In this document: positions 1 to 4,981 of the stretch, one piece after another | Numbering within the stretch: the stretch's first letter is position 1 | Layout: the number at the start of each line of letters is the position of its first letter | From: Gammaproteobacteria bacterium | Lineage (GTDB): Bacteria; Pseudomonadota; Gammaproteobacteria; Chromatiales; Chromatiaceae | Direction: 5' to 3' | Assembly: GCA_013041975.1 (NCBI GenBank) | Contig: JABDQZ010000238.1 | Span: 1-6,182 of the forward strand | DNA length: 6,182 nt | Made by a program: the position numbers and the translations under genes | The notes under the pieces: generated by a model | What the model was told of the DNA's origin: nothing | Databases searched by the model: none | Seen by the model: the letters and a program-made list of their open reading frames with translations, nothing else

Positions 1-813
1 TTGAATTTTGTTGATCCAGTCATCAATCCTTTCAAGTACAGACTCTTTTTGTTTTTCATTCATTGTTTTGCTCATCATCATAACTAACTCTATGGTTTGC
101 TGACGATTGGATTGTCTTACTGTTTTGTAATCTTCCAGCCACCAGATCGATGGGTCTAGCAACCATGTTTCTAATTTGGCTTGATCACGACTCAAAGATG
201 CCTCAAGCGCATGGTTAACCCAATGGTTTGTGTTGTCTATTCTGATTTGTTGCTCATTCGGCAGCAGATAGACAATAGCTTTAGCTTTTGTTGTTTGATC
301 CGAGGTTAATTCACCAAACCATTTTTCGAGTTGTTCAATACGCGAGTCATCTTTACTGTCCTCGCTGTTGGCATATTTAAACCATTCGTTTGAATTTTCA
401 CGGATATATTCTCGGTAGTGTTCTGCGTTGTCTTCGTCCAGGGTGAGCAGGAACGTGGTCATTTTAGGTGATACAGCTTGCAGGAATTCAGCGATTAAAT
501 CTTCACTGTTTTTATCGACGTATTCGAAAGCGTCATTGTATCGGTCATTCTGCCAAAGGTTTTTGGCATTTTCCAAATGCTTCAATGATTTGTGTGCAGC
601 CTCGTTTTTAAGCCAGTTTTTTAAGTCGTCAGTACTTTGTTTGACGATTGCTTCCTGGTTGCTTGATAGATCAAACATTGAATCTAGCCGCATGGTTGTG
701 AAGAACGACAGATTGTGAAAGAAAAAACTGGTGGAACTGCAGGCGCTCAGATGCAAAAGCAGGAAGATTAAAAAAAGTGTTCTCACTATCATTTTAGAAA
801 AGATCGGTAACAT
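1..813 (-). CDS. DUF6279-family lipoprotein, 3' end cut by window edge
   Basis: The reading frame is open from ATG at 813 to the left edge (271 codons, no stop), so a few C-terminal residues are missing. The N-terminus is a lipoprotein signal: a hydrophobic stretch (LFLIFLLLHL) followed by the lipobox LSAC, so the mature protein should start at a lipidated Cys and sit in the cell envelope. The mature part is helical, acidic and rich in Trp. From memory, the C-terminal half matches the DUF6279 pattern: a LEKWFGELTSDQ segment, a short LLP segment, LLDPSIWW, an SNRQQTIEL helix, then a final helix ending RIDDWINKIQ. The family's function is unknown. Start choice is open: ATG 792 gives a compact 18-residue signal before and including the Cys, ATG 813 gives 25, and neither has a clear Shine-Dalgarno. 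A weak promoter (-10 TCTAAT at 822-827) would put transcription start at about 815, which favours 792. Confidence 0.78.
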   Translation of the reverse strand, partial: MLPIFSKMIVRTLFLIFLLLHLSACSSTSFFFHNLSFFTTMRLDSMFDLSSNQEAIVKQSTDDLKNWLKNEAAHKSLKHLENAKNLWQNDRYNDAFEYVDKNSEDLIAEFLQAVSPKMTTFLLTLDEDNAEHYREYIRENSNEWFKYANSEDSKDDSRIEQLEKWFGELTSDQTTKAKAIVYLLPNEQQIRIDNTNHWVNHALEASLSRDQAKLETWLLDPSIWWLEDYKTVRQSNRQQTIELVMMMSKTMNEKQKESVLERIDDWINKIQ

Positions 814-910
814 TCTATGTAATTAGATTCTCAATTATTTACCTGGTTAAAGTCTGGGTTTATTTAAATTTTCTGAATTATTTAAAAGGAAATCGAGGAA
901 TACATCAACG

Positions 911-1014
911 AGGGGCTTTTGCATAATACTCTGGTTGAGAGTAGTTTGCCTGCAATAGCAATTCATTTTTTTCGCATGAGTCGTAGCAGCAGTTGATGTG
1001 TCTGAAAAGCCCCT
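911..1014. repeat. 104-bp element bounded by perfect 10-bp inverted repeats
   Basis: AGGGGCTTTT at 911-920 is the exact reverse complement of AAAAGCCCCT at 1005-1014. The interior holds a further hairpin, TACTCT-GGTTG-AGAGTA (927-943), and no open frame of note. It fills most of the gap between the lipoprotein gene (start 813) and the stop of the 68-aa gene (1031). It could be a small non-autonomous transposable element, a structured RNA closed by a long-range stem, or a bidirectional processing/termination region. The bases flanking the repeats (CGA on the left, TTA on the right if the ends are GGGGCTTTT) are not an obvious target duplication, so mobility is not shown. Confidence 0.4.
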
Positions 1015-1030
1015 TAATTGTGTTTCCTCT

Positions 1031-1237
1031 TTATGCTACATCCATCATCATATCAGCGCCTAATTCCTGTGCTGAAATAGTTGCATCGACTTCTTTTTCA
1101 AGTTCATTGATACGCTCATTTAAAATAGCAACGATTTTGTCACGTGTCGCATCATGGTCAATTTTGTCATTTGTGATTTCAATGTAATGTTTAACTGCTT
1201 CAAGCTCTTCTAACAGAATTTCGTTACTAACGTTCAT
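1031..1237 (-). CDS. 68-aa acidic helical protein, function unknown
   Basis: ATG 1237 to TAA 1031-1033. The frame is open further upstream, but 1237 is preferred because it follows a good ribosome-binding site (AGGGGA, about 6 nt before the ATG) and starts a sensible protein. It overlaps the stop codon of the upstream 22-aa ORF by ATGA, which suggests translational coupling. The product is short, acidic and predicted almost wholly helical, with a heptad-like run (EELEAVKHYIEITNDK, then ILNERINELEKEV), so a small coiled-coil or helical hairpin is likely. It ends in GADMMMDVA. There is no signal peptide or membrane segment, so it should be cytoplasmic. I do not recognise the family. An antitoxin-like or adaptor role is possible, but nothing in the sequence shows it. 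Confidence 0.6.
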   Translation of the reverse strand: MNVSNEILLEELEAVKHYIEITNDKIDHDATRDKIVAILNERINELEKEVDATISAQELGADMMMDVA

Positions 1238-1302
1238 AGTAGTCCCCTGATAGCGTAAATCATGGTCAGTGATAAAGTAGAAGCACGTAATGTGCGTTTC
1301 AT
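1234..1302 (-). CDS. 22-aa leader peptide ORF coupled to the 68-aa gene
   Basis: ATG 1302 follows a near-ideal Shine-Dalgarno (GAGGAG, 6 nt before the ATG). The ORF runs 22 codons, beginning MKRTLRASTLSL and ending YAIRGLL, and its TGA overlaps the ATG of the 68-aa gene as ATGA (1237-1234). The ribosome site of the second gene lies inside the last codons of this ORF. The peptide is basic at the N-terminus and then mildly hydrophobic, with no obvious run of one regulatory amino acid, so classic amino-acid attenuation is not suggested. Its ribosome site is stronger than that of the 68-aa gene, so it may mainly load ribosomes for the second cistron, or be a functional small peptide itself. Confidence 0.5.
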   Translation of the reverse strand: MKRTLRASTLSLTMIYAIRGLL

Positions 1303-1322
1303 AATCGTCTCCTCGAAATTGT

Positions 1323-1351
1323 GATATAGCATTAATGAGATAGAACTTACA
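1323..1351 (-). promoter_or_regulatory. candidate extended -10 promoter for the leader/68-aa operon
   Basis: On the minus strand TGC-TATATC (1331-1323) resembles an extended -10 (TGn plus TATAAT-like hexamer). A weak -35 (TGTAAG, 1351-1346) lies 17 bp upstream. A start near 1316 would give a very short leader that still contains the GAGGAG ribosome site. Confidence 0.35.
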
Positions 1352-1417
1352 CTCAAGATAAACAATAGTTGTACAATTTTGTCTAATCAAGGGTATTTGT
1401 TGTACGATAACTTATTC

Positions 1418-1455
1418 AATTAATGTGGTATTTATGTGCATAAATAGAATTAATG
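1418..1455. promoter_or_regulatory. operator-like palindrome with flanking repeats
   Basis: TATTTATG (1429-1436), two bases TG, then CATAAATA (1439-1446) form a perfect 8+2+8 inverted repeat. On either side is AATTAATG (1418-1425 and 1448-1455), itself containing the palindrome ATTAAT. The near-symmetric layout is what a dimeric DNA-binding protein or cooperative dimers would use. It lies about 120 bp upstream of the candidate promoter of the leader/68-aa operon and about 390 bp beyond the stop of the CigR-like gene. No neighbouring gene encodes a recognisable regulator. The arms are AT-only apart from the inner G/C, so chance is not excluded. Confidence 0.35.
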
Positions 1456-1842
1456 GATGAAAAAATAACTAATTACACATTTATGAACTTTTTATACAAA
1501 AATGCCAACTTATCCTGTTGGAGGATGAATGAAATAGATCGTCGGTTTGAAAGTTATCAGAGAAATTATGAATAGAAGAACTGAGTGTTGTTCTTCCGCA
1601 TTTTGAGAAGCAATTATATTAGATACTTTCAGTGCTTCTCAGAGCAAATGTTGTCTACCCTTAGCCGTTTCCAGTCCGTAGAATTTGATTCTGAACTTCT
1701 GCTATTCAGCGTTGGAGTCAGTCACAACTGCCTCACGAACGGCCGCTTTCAGGAATAAGTCATTCAGCCAAAGGATATGACTGGCTGAGTTGTGGTGCTT
1801 TCATCCATCCAATAGTTGGGATAAAAAGTCCGCTTAAATCAG
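1456..1842. other. gene-free stretch rich in hairpins
   Basis: No convincing coding frame is present. Visible inverted repeats are ATCCT-5 nt-AGGAT (1512-1526), GAAGAAC-8 nt-GTTCTTC (1575-1596), TGAGAAGCA-20 nt-TGCTTCTCA (1604-1641, perfect 9 bp) and CACAACT (1723-1729) with AGTTGTG (1788-1794). Inside the last one, AGTCA and CAGCC (1758-1769) could pair with TGACT and GGCTG (1778-1787) in an interleaved, pseudoknot-like way. None is followed by a proper T-run, so they are not clear terminators for the CigR-like gene ending at 1843. The stretch may hold a structured RNA or be debris of repeats. Confidence 0.35.
1701..1749 (+). repeat. diverged dispersed repeat, copy A
   Basis: It shares with 3303-3352, in the same orientation, a GCT..TCAG start, the exact 10-mer GTTGGAGTCA (1711-1720), then after exactly 22 bases the exact 7-mer CCGCTTT (1743-1749). 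The 22-bp middle is only partly alike. By eye about two thirds of positions agree, with one 1-base gap. The two copies flank the CigR-like, small-ORF and tail-anchored genes. Confidence 0.45.
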
Positions 1843-2355
1843 CTATCTTCCTAAGAGAACATCCAATATCTCACCCGTCGAATCAAGAATCCTGACAACT
1901 CTGTCTTCGACTTGACGTACAGAAGTTCCTTCAATGTTTTCTATTTGACGTGAAATACCCGGCGGTAGATCGTCCGAAACTTCATACAGATCTCCATCTA
2001 GCACTTCACCACGTGCTACTTTCGTTTGCCAACCAGGTGGTAACTGTCCACCACGATCAACTTTCTTTTGTAGCCCAGGTGGTAATGACTTTTTCTTATT
2101 TCCGTTATGACCTTTGTCTTTCTTGTGCTTCCTATCCTTGTGTTTGTAATCACGAACACTATTATCTTCTTCACTTAGCTTTTGGCTTCGAAGATAATCT
2201 CGCAAAACCTTTTTTTCTTCCGATGTAAATAACCGATCAGAAACTCCAGTCGATTCATCAACAGTTTCCCACACCCGCCACCAAGGGTGCTCTGACTCTG
2301 CCAATAGAGAAGATGAAAAAAATACGAAAAATACCAGAAATAGAAGTCTTTTCAT
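1843..2355 (-). CDS. secreted CigR/RcnB-like protein
   Basis: 170 aa, ATG 2355 to TAG 1843, with AAAGG 9 nt before the start. Residues 1-19 are a signal peptide (MKRL, a Phe/Leu/Val-rich core, SSSLLA), so the product is periplasmic or secreted. Residues 20-65 are an acidic, Trp-containing region. Residues 70-89 are a Lys/His/Asp-rich linker that may bind metal or nucleic acid. Three LPPG motifs follow at about 91, 105 and 130, and the end reads DRVVRILDSTGEILDVLLGR. LPPG repeats with a terminal 'V..dstG.ivdvl' strand are the hallmark of CigR-family (anti-virulence regulator-like) and RcnB-like periplasmic proteins. Their role is poorly known: CigR restrains virulence in Salmonella, and RcnB acts in Ni/Co homeostasis. 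The gene stands alone between divergent or unrelated neighbours. The family call is from motifs only, and metal binding is inference. Confidence 0.72.
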   Translation of the reverse strand: MKRLLFLVFFVFFSSSLLAESEHPWWRVWETVDESTGVSDRLFTSEEKKVLRDYLRSQKLSEEDNSVRDYKHKDRKHKKDKGHNGNKKKSLPPGLQKKVDRGGQLPPGWQTKVARGEVLDGDLYEVSDDLPPGISRQIENIEGTSVRQVEDRVVRILDSTGEILDVLLGR

Positions 2356-2385
2356 TAATATTTACCTTTGGAAGAAATATCTTTC

Positions 2386-2401
2386 CTTAGCTAAGTTTAG
2401 C
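2386..2401. promoter_or_regulatory. nested palindromes upstream of the CigR-like gene
   Basis: CTTAGCTAAG (2386-2395) is a perfect 10-bp palindrome. It overlaps a second inverted repeat, GCTAA-GT-TTAGC (2390-2401). They lie 31-46 bp upstream of the CigR-like start codon, where its promoter should be (a possible but poor -35, TTGTCC, lies just upstream on the minus strand). An operator is plausible, but no regulator is identified. Confidence 0.3.
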
Positions 2402-2517
2402 ACTGATCCACGGACAAAATATGAGCCTTAATTCAATTTTAAATTGGGACTTATCTCACGTTTCCAATTCATAAAAAGTTGATAATTCAGGTACCAGTAA
2501 TCATCAGGAAGAAGGCA

Positions 2518-2640
2518 ATGTTCACGTACTCATCAAAATTTACCAGGAAATTACATTTAAGACAGGCATCTGAAATGATCGCATGGTTTATGCGCGGCTC
2601 TAAGTACAACGAATTTGAATCAGAGCATTATCGGGTTTGA
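2518..2640 (+). CDS. possible 40-aa small protein
   Basis: ATG 2518 to TGA 2638-2640, preceded by a purine-rich ribosome site (AGGAAGAAGG, ending 3 nt before the ATG, with AGGA at a better distance). The peptide starts MFTYSSKFTRKLHLRQASEM and ends in YNEFESEHYRV. It is basic in the first half, then has a short IAWFM patch and a polar tail; no signal or membrane segment is evident. It is divergent from the CigR-like gene and sits about 185 bp before the tail-anchored gene on the same strand. I do not recognise it. Support is the ribosome site and an uninterrupted frame of non-random composition, so it could still be a chance ORF or a truncated remnant. Confidence 0.35.
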   Translation: MFTYSSKFTRKLHLRQASEMIAWFMRGSKYNEFESEHYRV

Positions 2641-2719
2641 AAAGCGAGCGGTAACCCTGTTTCACCTATTCTTAATGCTTCATTTTTAGCAACAGCTTGA
2701 CTACCTGCAAAAGTGTCAG

Positions 2720-2737
2720 AATTATTTACAAATAATT
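2720..2737. promoter_or_regulatory. AT-rich 8+2+8 palindrome upstream of the tail-anchored gene
   Basis: AATTATTT-AC-AAATAATT is a perfect inverted repeat about 88 bp before the ATG at 2825. It overlaps a possible -35 (TTTACA, 2725-2730), whose -10 partner (TAAATT, 2751-2756) is too far away to be convincing. It is followed by A rather than T residues on the plus strand, so it is not a terminator for the 40-aa ORF. It may be an operator. Confidence 0.25.
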
Positions 2738-2824
2738 AAAAAAGCGCTCCTAAATTGCTGATTTATATATTAGGCATGAACTTTGCTTTGGATATTTAGG
2801 TGTAGACTAGACATATTGAGCGGC

Positions 2825-3256
2825 ATGAGTGATAAAACTGTCAATTGGGAGAATATTGAACGGGGTGTACCCATCACGAATCACAATTATTTTGTCCGAC
2901 ATGATAAAGGCACAGGTCTAATCTATGATGACCGGGGTGGCTATATTCATCAGCATAATTGTTTTGTGGACAATTGCCGTGAAATTACCTGGATACAACA
3001 TAATCAGTCATCAACCTGTCCTAGCTCTCCCAGAGATATTGTATTAGTGGATTCTCTTGATGGTGAATTGTGTATGACCAGGGCATATCTGGTTATTTGG
3101 GGAAACATCAGGCGATATCGTGTAATACGACAAAAAATCAGCTTAGATCAAACCAAAGCATCTGCTTCTGAAATTAAAAACGTAAGCAAAAACCTTAAAC
3201 AGAATAGAACTGTATTCACAACTTTAGTTATCTTTGCAGCTGTACTATTTATCTAG
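2825..3256 (+). CDS. 143-aa tail-anchored protein, function unknown
   Basis: ATG 2825 to TAG 3254-3256. The frame stays open upstream to a TTG at 2783, but those residues look like random sequence and ATG 2825 opens a typical polar start (MSDKTVNWENIERGVPI). The ribosome site is weak (GAG about 8 nt upstream). Residues 1-105 are polar and probably beta-rich, with His and Cys in a cluster (HQHNCFVDNC, about 42-51) and further Cys at about 65 and 83, which could bind metal or form disulfides. Residues 107-128 are a Lys/Ser linker. Residues 129-143 (TVFTTLVIFAAVLFI) are one hydrophobic segment ending exactly at the C-terminus, as in tail-anchored inner-membrane proteins with a cytoplasmic domain. 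I do not recognise a family. It appears monocistronic. Confidence 0.6.
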   Translation: MSDKTVNWENIERGVPITNHNYFVRHDKGTGLIYDDRGGYIHQHNCFVDNCREITWIQHNQSSTCPSSPRDIVLVDSLDGELCMTRAYLVIWGNIRRYRVIRQKISLDQTKASASEIKNVSKNLKQNRTVFTTLVIFAAVLFI

Positions 3257-3460
3257 CAGCTTAAGTTTACTTTAAAACCCATTAAGCATTTCTAATTGGT
3301 CCGCTTGTCAGTGGTTGGAGTCATTCGCAGACTGAGGACAAATGACCGCTTTTGCCGGGTCTGGCAGCATTAAATTATCAGCAAGTTACACCGGAGCAGG
3401 GTAGAGAGATCAAGGAGCGCACAGGTCACACTGTGTAAGCTGTAAAACTATATATACATG
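3257..3460 (+). other. gene-free stretch with a repeat copy and a short coding-like remnant
   Basis: No full gene. After repeat copy B, a stop-bounded frame (3346-3438, 30 codons) reads PLLPGLAALNYQQVTPEQG and ends KERTGHTV-stop. It has a coding-like character but no start codon or ribosome site, and it ends just before a plus-strand terminator. It could be the 3' end of a gene whose body was deleted. The family is not recognised. Confidence 0.25.
3303..3352 (+). repeat. diverged dispersed repeat, copy B
   Basis: Direct-orientation partner of 1701-1749. GTTGGAGTCA is at 3314-3323 and CCGCTTT at 3346-3352, with the same 22-base spacing; GCT..TCAG precedes it. The upstream flank (ATTTCTAATTGGTCC) also resembles that of copy A (ATTCTGAACTTCT), hinting that the repeat extends further left. 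It lies 46 bp after the stop of the tail-anchored gene. Confidence 0.45.
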
Positions 3461-3497
3461 AAGACCCGCTATGTTTCGCACTGGCGGGTTTTATTTT
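3461..3497 (+). terminator. intrinsic terminator, plus strand
   Basis: ACCCGC (3464-3469) pairs with GCGGGT (3484-3489) and the stem extends outward through AAG/TTT (one G-U). A 14-nt loop separates the arms, and TTTTATTTT follows on the plus strand. It could end transcripts of the tail-anchored gene or of a lost gene, and it protects the convergent ssrA gene from read-through. Confidence 0.65.
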
Positions 3498-3538
3498 GGC
3501 ATAGGGGTTGCCTTTAGGGTCTCCCTAAACAACAGGAT

Positions 3539-3573
3539 AAAAAAAAGACTAAGCAAAATCAGTTGCTTAGTCT
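3539..3573 (-). terminator. intrinsic terminator of ssrA
   Basis: On the minus strand AGACTAAGCAA (3573-3563) and TTGCTTAGTCT (3556-3546) form a perfect 11-bp stem with a 6-nt loop, followed by a T-run (A residues at 3539-3546 on the plus strand). It begins 7 nt past the encoded CCA end of tmRNA, as expected for its precursor. Confidence 0.9.
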
Positions 3574-3580
3574 CTATTAT

Positions 3581-3956
3581 TGGTGGAGGCGGCGGGAGTT
3601 GAACCCGCGTCCGCAAATCCTCTGCCTTTGGTCCTACATGTTTAGTCAATCTATTAAATTTAACTGCCTGCAACCCGACCGACAGGGCCTACAAACAGCG
3701 ATTTCAGTAAAGTTTTAACGCATTGGCCCTGAACAAACCGCAACGCGATCTCATGAGAATCGACGCCTGATGGGCTCAAAGAGCTACGGACGCATAAGCA
3801 CGGCTCCGCTCAGACGGCACCCTACTGGGTATTAAGCAGCGAGTGCGTAGTTGTCGTCGTTGGCAACTATAAGTTTACAGCTGGATTTACGAGGTAATCT
3901 GTTCCTCGACATGCACCTCAGGTTTTGTAATCCACGTCGAATGCCGTGTCGCCCCC
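3581..3956 (-). ncRNA. ssrA: transfer-messenger RNA (tmRNA, 10Sa RNA)
   Basis: A one-piece tmRNA of 376 nt. The 5' end GGGGGCG (3956-3950) pairs with CGCCTCC next to the 3' end, with one G-U as in E. coli, followed by encoded ACCA ending at 3581. The T arm GCGGG-TTCAACT-CCCGC (3608-3592) is intact and the 5' part carries the conserved CATTCGACG-like D-region. The mRNA-like part encodes ANDDNYALAA-stop, the expected gamma-proteobacterial tag with Asp for the usual Glu at position 4. tmRNA charged with alanine enters stalled ribosomes with SmpB, adds the tag for proteolysis and frees the ribosome. The partner gene smpB lies upstream on the same strand, with ppk2 between. The 3' end of ssrA is a frequent integration site for islands and prophages, and the accessory-looking DNA of this window lies on that side. 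Confidence 0.97.
3832..3864 (-). other. tmRNA tag reading frame (ANDDNYALAA)
   Basis: Resume codon GCC at 3864-3862, then AAC GAC GAC AAC TAC GCA CTC GCT GCT and TAA at 3834-3832. The tag ends in the -LAA degron recognised by ClpXP/ClpAP-type proteases. The bases ATAGTT directly before the resume codon resemble the conserved UAGUC that sets the frame in E. coli. Confidence 0.93.
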
Positions 3957-3971
3957 GGGTATTGATTGGAT

Positions 3972-4000
3972 ATTGTAAAAGGGGATTAGTTCCCGAACAA
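3972..4000 (-). promoter_or_regulatory. sigma70-type promoter of ssrA
   Basis: On the minus strand TTGTTC (4000-3995), a 17-bp spacer, then TACAAT (3977-3972). The -35 starts 5 nt after the ppk2 stop codon, so ssrA can be transcribed independently. Transcription would begin roughly 8 nt before the mature 5' end at 3956, consistent with RNase P trimming of the leader. Confidence 0.7.
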
Positions 4001-4005
4001 GCTAT

Positions 4006-4887
4006 TTACCCGGCAAACTTACCACTTCTCAAGCGCTCAGCTTCCATGTTTTCAACTTCACGTGCCCCTGAAATTACAACTTCGGGATCAGGCACGAAAT
4101 CCAGGCTGGGGTCATGCCTGTCATAAGGCACAGCGTTCAGTATGGTTTTCATGGCATTGAGCCTGGCCTGGTGTTTGTCATTGGAACGAATCACCGTCCA
4201 TGGCGCATGACTGGTATGGGTATTTTTCAGCATTTCATACTTCTGGTTGGTAAAGTCATCCCAGCGTTCCTGTGCCTGGACATCAATTTCTGACAGTTTC
4301 CATTGGCGCAGTGGGTCAGTTTTGCGACGTTCGAAGCGGCTTGCCTGTTCTTCCTTGGAAACACTGAAATACAGTTTTACCAGGATGGTGCCCTGGCGAA
4401 CCATGTCTTTTTCGAAACCGGTTACGCCACGCATGAAATTTTTATATTCTTCGGGGGTACAAAAACCGAATACAGGTTCAACTACAGCACGGTTATACCA
4501 GCTGCGGTCAAACAGAACGATTTCACCACCACGTGGCAGCTGGGCTACATATTTCTGGAAAAACCACTGGGTTTTCTGTTCTTCGGTGGGCTTGCCAAGT
4601 GCAACGACACGGTAATGTTTTTCATTCATGTAGCGTGTGACACGGCGAATCGTGCCGCCTTTGCCGGAAGCATCACGGCCTTCAAACAGAATGACCATGC
4701 GACGTTTGGTTTCTTCCAGATAGCTTTGTAATGCCAACAACTCAGCTTGATACGGTTTGAGAGACTGTTCGAACTTGCGTCGCTTGAAGGCTTTTTTGGC
4801 TTTTTGATAACTGGCTTTCAGAGCTTCATTTTCAGCTTGTAATTCTTCATAGCTCAATTTTTCGGTGGCGCCATTTTCTTCAGTCAT
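4006..4887 (-). CDS. ppk2: polyphosphate kinase 2 (PPK2 family, class I type)
   Basis: 293 aa, ATG 4887 to TAA 4006, with GGAG 8 nt before the start. PPK2 enzymes transfer phosphate between inorganic polyphosphate and nucleoside di- or monophosphates in the cytoplasm, usually favouring NDP phosphorylation by polyP. Residues 8-45 are a coiled-coil-like, basic N-terminal extension. The P-loop kinase core follows: Walker A GRDASGKGG at about 70-78, a KPTEEQKTQWFFQKY segment at about 99-113, Walker B VLFDRSWYNRAVVEPV at about 124-139 with the catalytic-type Asp and Arg, and the lid RFERRKTDPLRQWKLSE at about 184-200. Later conserved stretches are the WDDFTNQKYEML helix and APWTVIRSNDKHQARLN. A single full domain and this length fit class I; the exact nucleotide preference cannot be read off. 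It lies 94 bp after smpB and 49 bp before the tmRNA 5' end, all on one strand. Confidence 0.95.
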   Translation of the reverse strand: MTEENGATEKLSYEELQAENEALKASYQKAKKAFKRRKFEQSLKPYQAELLALQSYLEETKRRMVILFEGRDASGKGGTIRRVTRYMNEKHYRVVALGKPTEEQKTQWFFQKYVAQLPRGGEIVLFDRSWYNRAVVEPVFGFCTPEEYKNFMRGVTGFEKDMVRQGTILVKLYFSVSKEEQASRFERRKTDPLRQWKLSEIDVQAQERWDDFTNQKYEMLKNTHTSHAPWTVIRSNDKHQARLNAMKTILNAVPYDRHDPSLDFVPDPEVVISGAREVENMEAERLRSGKFAG

Positions 4888-4981
4888 GAATTGCTCCGTT
4901 ATGGGATTAAGACATAAAAACGCTATTATCGAATGGTTCGTACTGCTTTTCGATGATCTATGTCAGATAAATACTCGATGA

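Noticed and set aside
428..718. Plus-strand 96-aa frame.
   Set aside because: It lies antisense to the lipoprotein gene, whose lipobox and family pattern are clear; its Ser/Cys/Leu-rich composition is typical of a shadow frame.
729..743. A TGGTGGA word resembling the start of the complement of the ssrA 3' end, considered as an att duplication.
   Set aside because: Only 7 bases match and the following bases differ from the ssrA sequence, so it is expected by chance.
1525..1575. 16-codon ORF directly after GGAGG.
   Set aside because: The GGAGG abuts the ATG with no spacing, the frame is very short, and the bases are explained as a hairpin arm (1512-1526).
1613..1618. TATAAT on the minus strand as a promoter.
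   Set aside because: No acceptable -35 at 16-18 bp and no gene start downstream within a sensible distance; it also sits in the loop of a hairpin.
3346..3438. Tyrosine-recombinase C-terminus reading in the KERTGHTV remnant, including read-through past the stop.
   Set aside because: Only a loose GH...Y resemblance is seen, with an in-frame stop and no upstream catalytic motifs, so no integrase is called.
3491..3673. Minus-strand 60-aa frame with a Pro run.
   Set aside because: It overlaps the tmRNA 3' domain and its terminator; the codons are structural RNA bases.
4247..4731. Two long plus-strand frames.
   Set aside because: Antisense to ppk2, which has all kinase motifs; they have no ribosome site or family resemblance.
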